Of a stretch of DNA of 57,479 bases, positions 53,308 through 57,479 are shown one piece after another. A program made the translations under genes and the position numbers. Source of the DNA: Lachnospiraceae bacterium (lineage in GTDB: Bacteria; Bacillota; Clostridia; Lachnospirales; Lachnospiraceae); assembly GCA_910574965.1 (NCBI GenBank), contig CAJTDB010000024.1:1466-58944 (forward strand), in the 5' to 3' direction. Numbering within the stretch: position 1 is the first letter of the stretch; the number at the start of each line of letters is the position of its first letter. The notes under the pieces are model-generated. The model searched no databases. It worked only from the letters and a program-made list of their open reading frames with translations, and had not been told where the DNA came from.

Positions 53308-53751
53308 ATGCCTTGCACAGAATCATACAAGGAACATATCGAATACACATTTAACGCCTTTTGCAGAGTAGTCATACACTATGCGGCTATCAACGCATGG
53401 CGTGACAGGGACAAACGGCGGCAAAGGGAAATCTCCTTTGAGTATCTCACAGAAGAAAAGTTTTACCCGTTCAGTACGTCAGACACATATTTCATAGACC
53501 CCTGTAAGCAATACCCGGTTACGATATGCGGTCAGAAGATTATCCTTACGAACGGGGAGCTTGCCGAAGCCCTGTCCTCTCTGCCGGAGAAAAAGAGGGA
53601 AATCATCTACCTTTACTTTTTCGGGCGTTACACACAGCAGGAAATCGGGGAACTATTCGGACGCTGCCGGAGTACGGCATGGCATCATATACACAGTGCC
53701 TTGCAAATGTTACATGAAGAAATGGAGGTGCTTTTCCATGAGGAATCCTAA
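53308..53751 (+). CDS. Sigma-70 family factor of a Tn916-type element
   Basis: A 147-residue protein from MPCTESYKEHIEYTFNAF, preceded by GAAAGGGGG. The C-terminal region 4 is clear: ALSSLPEKKREIIYLYFFGRYTQQEIGELFGRCRSTAWHHIHSAL. Region 2 is short. It corresponds to the small sigma factor found in Tn916 and Tn1549 regulatory modules. It overlaps the next gene by 14 bases. Confidence 0.82.
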   Translation: MPCTESYKEHIEYTFNAFCRVVIHYAAINAWRDRDKRRQREISFEYLTEEKFYPFSTSDTYFIDPCKQYPVTICGQKIILTNGELAEALSSLPEKKREIIYLYFFGRYTQQEIGELFGRCRSTAWHHIHSALQMLHEEMEVLFHEES

Positions 53752-53950
53752 ACTTGTGCCGTATGAAATCATTGTCAGAGCGACCAGCGGAGAGCCGGAA
53801 GCCGTGGACGAGGTTTTACGGCATTACGGCAAGCGAATCCGGCTTGCTTCCCTTGAAAACGGACAGGTCAACAAGGACACCGAGGACAACATCAAACGGC
53901 GGCTTATCGCTGCCCTGTTGCAGTTCCGTTTTGACGAACAGGCAACATAA
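53738..53950 (+). CDS. Helix-turn-helix helper protein of conjugative elements (Tn916 ORF8-like)
   Basis: A 70-residue protein (MRNPKLVPYEIIVRATSGEPEAVDEVLRHYGKRI ... KRRLIAALLQFRF), with ATGGAGG upstream. This is the small HTH partner always found after the sigma factor in Tn916-type elements. Confidence 0.8.
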   Translation: MRNPKLVPYEIIVRATSGEPEAVDEVLRHYGKRIRLASLENGQVNKDTEDNIKRRLIAALLQFRFDEQAT

Positions 53951-53980
53951 CGGGAGGTGAGATTTGTCGGGAAAATAGTC

Positions 53981-54385
53981 ATGCTTATATTCAACGATAC
54001 CGAAGAAAAAGCGGTTGAGAAAGCCATAGCCGCCCTTGCTGATATGATACCGCTGGAAGCCATACAGCCGCCCCATTCCCCCACACTGATTTTTCCGGGA
54101 TTGGAAATCAGATTACACCAACGCCGGGTACTGAAAGACGGTACAGACATCTATCTCACCCGTTTGGAATACGGCGCACTCTGCTACCTTGCCGCCAGTC
54201 CGGGGCGGGTATTTACAAAGGCGCAAATTTTTGAATCCGTGTGGAGCATGGAAAGCGAAAGCTGCCAGTCCAGTGTTGCCAGTGTGATATGCAATTTGCG
54301 GAAAAAGATAGAGCCGGACAACCGCAAGCCCACTTACATAAAGACCGTTTTAGGTGTAGGCTATAAGTTTGCTTTGGGGAAGTGA
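53981..54385 (+). CDS. Winged-helix (OmpR/PhoB-type) DNA-binding protein
   Basis: A 134-residue protein. The start is uncertain: GTG 53957 is too close to its GGGAGG, so I use ATG 53981. There is no receiver domain. The trans_reg_C fold covers residues about 40-130 (DIYLTRLEYGALCYLAASPGRVFTKAQIFESVW, VICNLRKKIEP, YIKTVLGVGYKF). Stand-alone winged helices of this type occur in integrative elements. Confidence 0.78.
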   Translation: MLIFNDTEEKAVEKAIAALADMIPLEAIQPPHSPTLIFPGLEIRLHQRRVLKDGTDIYLTRLEYGALCYLAASPGRVFTKAQIFESVWSMESESCQSSVASVICNLRKKIEPDNRKPTYIKTVLGVGYKFALGK

Positions 54386-54462
54386 CAGACAGATTGCTAT
54401 TGCCGGATAAATATAATATAATAACCCCAGTGAACCACATAGAATGTAAAGGAGAAAATCGT

Positions 54463-54762
54463 ATGGAAAAATTGATGTACATGATGATGATTGAGAAAAG
54501 CAAGACCTATAATAAAATGACAAAACAGGTAGTTATGGAACACGTTGAGAACATCAGAAAGCTGGACGATGAAGGAAAGCTGGAAATCTGCGGTGTCTTT
54601 AAAGGCTATCCGGGAATGGCAGGTATGTATATCCTAAAAACAGAGAACCGTGAAGAAGCGGAAGATATTTGCAAATCGGAACCATTGGTTATGGGAGGAT
54701 ATGCAACCTACAAATTAGTTGGTTTACAGATTGCAAACCGGGAAAATAATTACTTGCTGTAA
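54463..54762 (+). CDS. YciI-like domain protein
   Basis: A 99-residue protein from MEKLMYMMMIEKSKT, preceded by AAAGGAGA. The pattern LDDEGKLEICGVFKGYPGMAGMYILKTENREEAEDICKSEPLVMGGYATYKL suggests a dimeric ferredoxin-like YciI fold. The substrate is unknown. Confidence 0.7.
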   Translation: MEKLMYMMMIEKSKTYNKMTKQVVMEHVENIRKLDDEGKLEICGVFKGYPGMAGMYILKTENREEAEDICKSEPLVMGGYATYKLVGLQIANRENNYLL

Positions 54763-55447
54763 TTGCGGCAAGAAACAACACTGGGGAAACAGAATCCGGC
54801 TCACATGAAAACTGAATAATCGCCGCCACATGAAACGGCACACTGAAACAGGGAATCAAAAAAGATTTCCTGTTTTTTTGCGCTCATTTTTGGCATTTTC
54901 AAAAATCGCCAGTATTGCGCCGTGCAAAGGGGGATTAGAAAGAAATCTTCTCTCCCGTTTGGCAAATCCGCAAGCTGTCCGTGGAGGGCGGGCAAAGAGA
55001 AAATGTGTCTTGTTTGTTTGGCAGTTTTTAATTTTCGGTGGTGTGGGAAATGAAAGGAAAATGAAGAAATTTCCGAAAATCTCCGTCAATTTTGCTTTGC
55101 GTGGTGTTGTAGGTATTAGGGGGAGAAATGTTTCCGCAGCTTTGGCAGAATCCCCGCCCCGTCCGCCTGGGGTATCAGAAAATTCCATGAGAAATTTTCG
55201 CCGGAACGCAACAAACCAGCCCCGGAAAGCCGGATAGTAAGTGAAGATACCACACAGCGCAGTTTCTTAGAGCAAGATTCTACCACAGTACCAAATTTCG
55301 CTAATCGCTCATTTTGTCCTATGGGAATCTTGTTGGGGTTGCCACCCCAAGCCCGCCTTTTGCGGCTTGCGCCGCTTGAAAAAATCCACCCACGAAAGTA
55401 GGAAGTTATGGTGTTTTTGCTTCTATAAACATCATACAAGGATAAAG
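54763..55447 (+). other. Gene-free segment with an oriT-like region
   Basis: A 136-codon open frame at 54830-55237 has low-complexity, Arg-rich content and no ribosome site, so I do not call it a gene. The 3' part holds the paired hairpins at 55333-55375. Confidence 0.5.
55333..55375. other. Candidate oriT hairpins of the conjugative element
   Basis: A 7-bp stem with TGCC loop (TTGGGGT/ACCCCAA, 55333-55350) and a 5-bp GC stem (GCGGC/GCCGC, 55362-55375) lie in tandem, followed by CCACGAAAGTAGGAAG. I recall similar sequences upstream of the mobilisation genes of Tn1549-type elements. Confidence 0.4.
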
Positions 55448-56263
55448 ATGGAAAATACTTTGAAAAATTATGCAGCATATCTGGAAGAGCAGGAGCTGGC
55501 AGAAGGTACAGTCGATATTTACTTAAGATATACAAATCAGATTGAGCAGTATACGGCGGAGAAAGGAATCTCGAAGAAAATGATTCTTGCATATAAAGAG
55601 AGTCTGCGGAAAAGGCGTGTAGCTCCCGCAACCGTTAATCTTATTGTAATAGCGGTCAATAAATATCTGAAATATGCAGGTTATAGGGAATGTACAGTAT
55701 AAACCGAGAGAATACAAAAAAGAAAAAGTCTTGAAAATGTGCTCAGTGCAAAAGATTATAGAAGGATGCTTGAGTATGCCAGAGAAAGCGGAAGGATGAA
55801 GTATTATTACATTATGAAGACATTGGCACAGACAGGAATCCGTATCAGTGAACTGCGTTATTTTACGGTTGAGGCGCTGACAGTACGGAAAATACAGGTG
55901 AACAGCAAAGGAAAAATAAGGGAAATTTACCTGCCGAAGGGATTGATACAGGAACTGAAAGAATACTGCATGGAAGAGAGGATTACAGGCGGGGTAATAT
56001 TTTTAGGAAATACTCAGAAACCAATAGGCAGGGCTTCCGTGTATAAAATGCTCTCCCGCATCGGGGAATCGGCAGGAGTATCCAGAGAGAAGGTTTATCC
56101 ACACAGTTTTTGACATTTGTTTGCCGTTACATATATGAATTGCTATGGAAATCTGACAGAATTAGCTGATATTTTGGGACATTCGGATCTGGAAACAACA
56201 AGGATTTATACTTTGACGACAGCAAAAGAAAAGAGAAGACGGATGGACAGGCTGGGATTATAA
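55448..56263 (+). pseudogene. Tyrosine recombinase, interrupted by two in-frame stops
   Basis: One reading frame of 272 codons with TAA at 55700-55702 and TGA at 56111-56113. The N-terminal SAM-like core-binding domain is MENTLKNYAAYLEEQELAEGTVDIYLRY. The catalytic domain has the first Arg in QTGIRISELRY, and HSF-stop-HLFAVTY, LGHSDLETTRIYTL with the nucleophile Tyr. The TGA replaces the Arg of HxxR (one change from CGA). The protein is of the short, about 270-residue class found next to invertible DNA. The gene is apparently dead in this genome unless both stops are sequencing errors. Confidence 0.88.
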
Positions 56264-56274
56264 ATAAACGTATG

Positions 56275-56305
56275 AATGAAACAAAATACGATATTTTGTT
56301 TCATT
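56275..56305 (+). terminator. Perfect hairpin after the recombinase gene
   Basis: A 14-bp perfect stem (56275-56288 with 56292-56305) with a three-base loop overlaps the left inverted repeat. There is no T run, so its role as terminator is uncertain. Confidence 0.4.
56285..56302 (+). repeat. Left 18-bp inverted repeat (IRL) of the invertible segment
   Basis: AATACGATATTTTGTTTC is the exact reverse complement of 56458-56475. Confidence 0.85.
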
Positions 56306-56457
56306 TGTCAATAGAGATATTTGGAAAACATTTAAAGGAATTTGAATGAAATTATTTGTCGAATTAAAATAATCGTTATTTTATATTATTATGTGTTAAA
56401 ATCGAAGAGTAATACATGTTTTTCATAAGCATATATTATACATAAGGAGATTTTTGG
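56303..56457. promoter_or_regulatory. Putative phase-variable invertible promoter segment (155 bp)
   Basis: An AT-rich, gene-free segment lies between 18-bp perfect inverted repeats, beside a tyrosine recombinase gene and upstream of 56510. It contains oppositely directed promoter-like sequences, so either orientation could drive the downstream gene. Confidence 0.7.
56342..56370 (+). promoter_or_regulatory. Plus-directed promoter inside the invertible segment
   Basis: TTGAAT (56342-56347), a 17-base spacer and TAAAAT (56365-56370). Confidence 0.5.
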
Positions 56458-56464
56458 GAAACAA
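56435..56464 (-). promoter_or_regulatory. Minus-directed promoter using the right repeat as -35
   Basis: On the minus strand, TTGTTT (56464-56459, inside IRR), an 18-base spacer and TATAAT (56440-56435). After inversion the same -10 would face right with IRL supplying TTGTTT. Confidence 0.45.
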
Positions 56465-56475
56465 AATATCGTATT
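56458..56475 (+). repeat. Right 18-bp inverted repeat (IRR)
   Basis: GAAACAAAATATCGTATT is the exact reverse complement of 56285-56302. Confidence 0.85.
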
Positions 56476-56509
56476 ATGGATACAGCAAAAAACAATTAGG
56501 AGGAAAGAC

Positions 56510-56944
56510 ATGTATTACTTGTATTACACAAAAACTGGAGGATTTTGTTACTATACGGACTCCAAGATTATGAAAAAGGAAGCTTTCATGGAGGTATTAA
56601 AGCGTAAGTATCATCAGGTAAATGTGGTGGCGTCTGCAGTGATAAAATCGACAGAGAAACCGAAAGCCCAGCCGGGAATCAAACTTATTTATATTAATAG
56701 CCAAAATGGAATTGATGCTGCCCGGATATTGAGTGAAAATCCGGAACTTATATATAAAATCCGGAATAAAGTATCTGAAGATGATGCCGCAGGGAAACTA
56801 GTGGATATCATTTGTGAGGCGATATTAGAGTATAGCGCAGGACCGTCGAAGGAAGAAATCAAAAAAGCATTACAGGCAGAAGCAGATGAAGAGCCGGTAG
56901 GCGGAGCAGTTATTGCATATAACAATTATGTGATTATTTCCTGA
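56510..56944 (+). CDS. Hypothetical protein under the invertible promoter
   Basis: A 144-residue protein preceded by TTAGGAGGAAAG. I do not recognise it. The N-terminus is Tyr-rich (MYYLYYTKTGGFCYYTDSK), the middle has GIKLIYINSQNGIDAARIL and the end is acidic with KEEIKKALQAEADEEP. It has no signal peptide or membrane segment. It is the first gene downstream of the invertible segment and so the likely phase-variable target. Confidence 0.8.
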   Translation: MYYLYYTKTGGFCYYTDSKIMKKEAFMEVLKRKYHQVNVVASAVIKSTEKPKAQPGIKLIYINSQNGIDAARILSENPELIYKIRNKVSEDDAAGKLVDIICEAILEYSAGPSKEEIKKALQAEADEEPVGGAVIAYNNYVIIS

Positions 56945-57030
56945 TTCTCCATACTCACATACTATTCATGAGAAGAATGGGTTGCTGTAGTTTATACGGC
57001 GGCCCGTTTTATGAGAAAGGCGGAATAGGA

Positions 57031-57363
57031 ATGAAATATTATTTTGAAATTAAAACTACGAATAAAGAGGGTTCTGGGACGAATTCAAATTTTACAATTC
57101 GATTCTGGGGAGAGAAAGGACAAGGGGATACCTTTAGCCTTTTTTCTGCTATTGGAAAGAGAAAGATAAAGAATGGTGAAGTCCTGAAGTTTACGGTTGA
57201 CAGCGACACAGATGCCGGCTGCGTAAATAAAATAGAACTGACAAGAGACTGGCAGTTACTTATTTTTGACGGCTGGGCGATTGACTATATTAAGGTTAGT
57301 AAGCAACCGATTCCTAATAATCAGATTGTTTCTGTTTTCCAAGCTATAAATGAGCAAATATAG
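57031..57363 (+). CDS. PLAT/LH2-like domain protein
   Basis: A 110-residue protein from MKYYFEIKTTNKEGSG; an earlier frame start has no site. The pattern FEIKTTNKEGSGTNSNFTIRFWGE...GDTFSL, then KIELTRDWQLLIFDGWAIDYIKV resembles a single PLAT/LH2 beta-sandwich, which usually binds lipids or proteins. It is 86 bases after the hypothetical gene and may share its transcript. Confidence 0.6.
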   Translation: MKYYFEIKTTNKEGSGTNSNFTIRFWGEKGQGDTFSLFSAIGKRKIKNGEVLKFTVDSDTDAGCVNKIELTRDWQLLIFDGWAIDYIKVSKQPIPNNQIVSVFQAINEQI

Positions 57364-57377
57364 AAATTTGCACAAAA

Positions 57378-57479
57378 CTACCCTACCAATTTCAAAACAG
57401 CTTCAAGTGACGCACCATTTTTTATGAACTGGTGCAGATTACCGATTCGCTCTGTTTTGACTTGATCTTGAAAATACCA
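57378..57479 (-). CDS. C-terminal end of an unidentified protein (cut by window edge)
   Basis: An open minus-strand frame of 33 codons from the window end to the TAG at 57380-57378, reading QDQVKTERIGNLHQFIKNGA then LEAVLKLVG. It is convergent with the PLAT-like gene. The content looks protein-coding, but it is too short to identify. Confidence 0.4.
   Translation of the reverse strand, partial: WYFQDQVKTERIGNLHQFIKNGASLEAVLKLVG

Noticed and set aside
54830-55237. 136-codon ORF in the oriT-like region
   Set aside because: No ribosome site, unusual Arg/Gly/Pro-rich composition; better explained as non-coding element DNA.

Overview
The window comes from the chromosome of a low-to-mid GC, spore-forming anaerobe of the Clostridia, most probably Lachnospiraceae. 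The evidence is the spore coat operon cotJABC, a Rex/AdhE fermentation locus, an archaeal/eukaryal-type glycyl-tRNA synthetase, a PPi-type phosphofructokinase together with pyruvate phosphate dikinase, an ammonium transporter fused to P-II, and many purine-rich Shine-Dalgarno sites and TTGACA/TATAAT promoters.

Layout. 1-390: 3' end of 23S rRNA and a terminator, with no 5S gene between them. 523-1929: secreted five-repeat SH3b protein. 2040-7729: an overlapping operon that matches the uncharacterised STM4015-4014-4013-4012-4011 set (LRR-like protein, ATP-grasp, alkaline-phosphatase-superfamily enzyme, two radical SAM enzymes), the last one fused to a truncated HAD domain; a Sir2-like gene follows. 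8427-10514: hisH, hisF, ung. 10572-14810 (minus): giant 2-hydroxyacyl-CoA dehydratase activase-like protein. 15001-15870: rhomboid-fold membrane protein without a catalytic motif.

15944-24765 is the most striking part. cotJA and cotJB are intact, but cotJC stops after about 34 matching codons at 16530, and the rest of the same gene resumes in frame at 24205. The two halves share a 20-bp direct repeat with one synonymous mismatch. Between them lies a 7.71-kb segment carrying trkA, trkH, adhE, a large serine recombinase and a small ORF. Recombination between the repeats would restore a 213-aa CotJC. The recombinase and the small ORF have divergent sigma-E-like promoters. I interpret this as a skin-like, sporulation-excised element interrupting cotJC.

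24896-49363 is mostly core genome: metallophosphoesterase, Amt-PII, OPT transporter, PqqD-like protein, ApbE, RqcH, YloC, Gmk, RpoZ, PtsI, HPr, an M16C peptidase, Era, a YqzL-like ORF, RecO, a lipoprotein, GlyS, PPi-PFK, a membrane-anchored XRE regulator and PpdK. Several leaders here contain unassigned RNA structure, including a repeated AGATRC/GGAACTT hairpin motif.

49380-55440 is a decayed integrative/conjugative element: DUF6075- and DUF3970-like genes, a serine recombinase lacking its catalytic domain and fused to a Maff2 fragment, an iteron-like array with DnaA-box-like sites, a WYL regulator, a sigma factor with Tn916-type helpers, and an oriT-like double hairpin.

55448-57479 holds a tyrosine recombinase gene broken by two in-frame stops (one at the catalytic HxxR arginine), then a 155-bp segment bounded by perfect 18-bp inverted repeats and containing oppositely directed candidate promoters, then two small genes. 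This has the architecture of a phase-variable invertible promoter. A minus-strand gene is cut by the window end.
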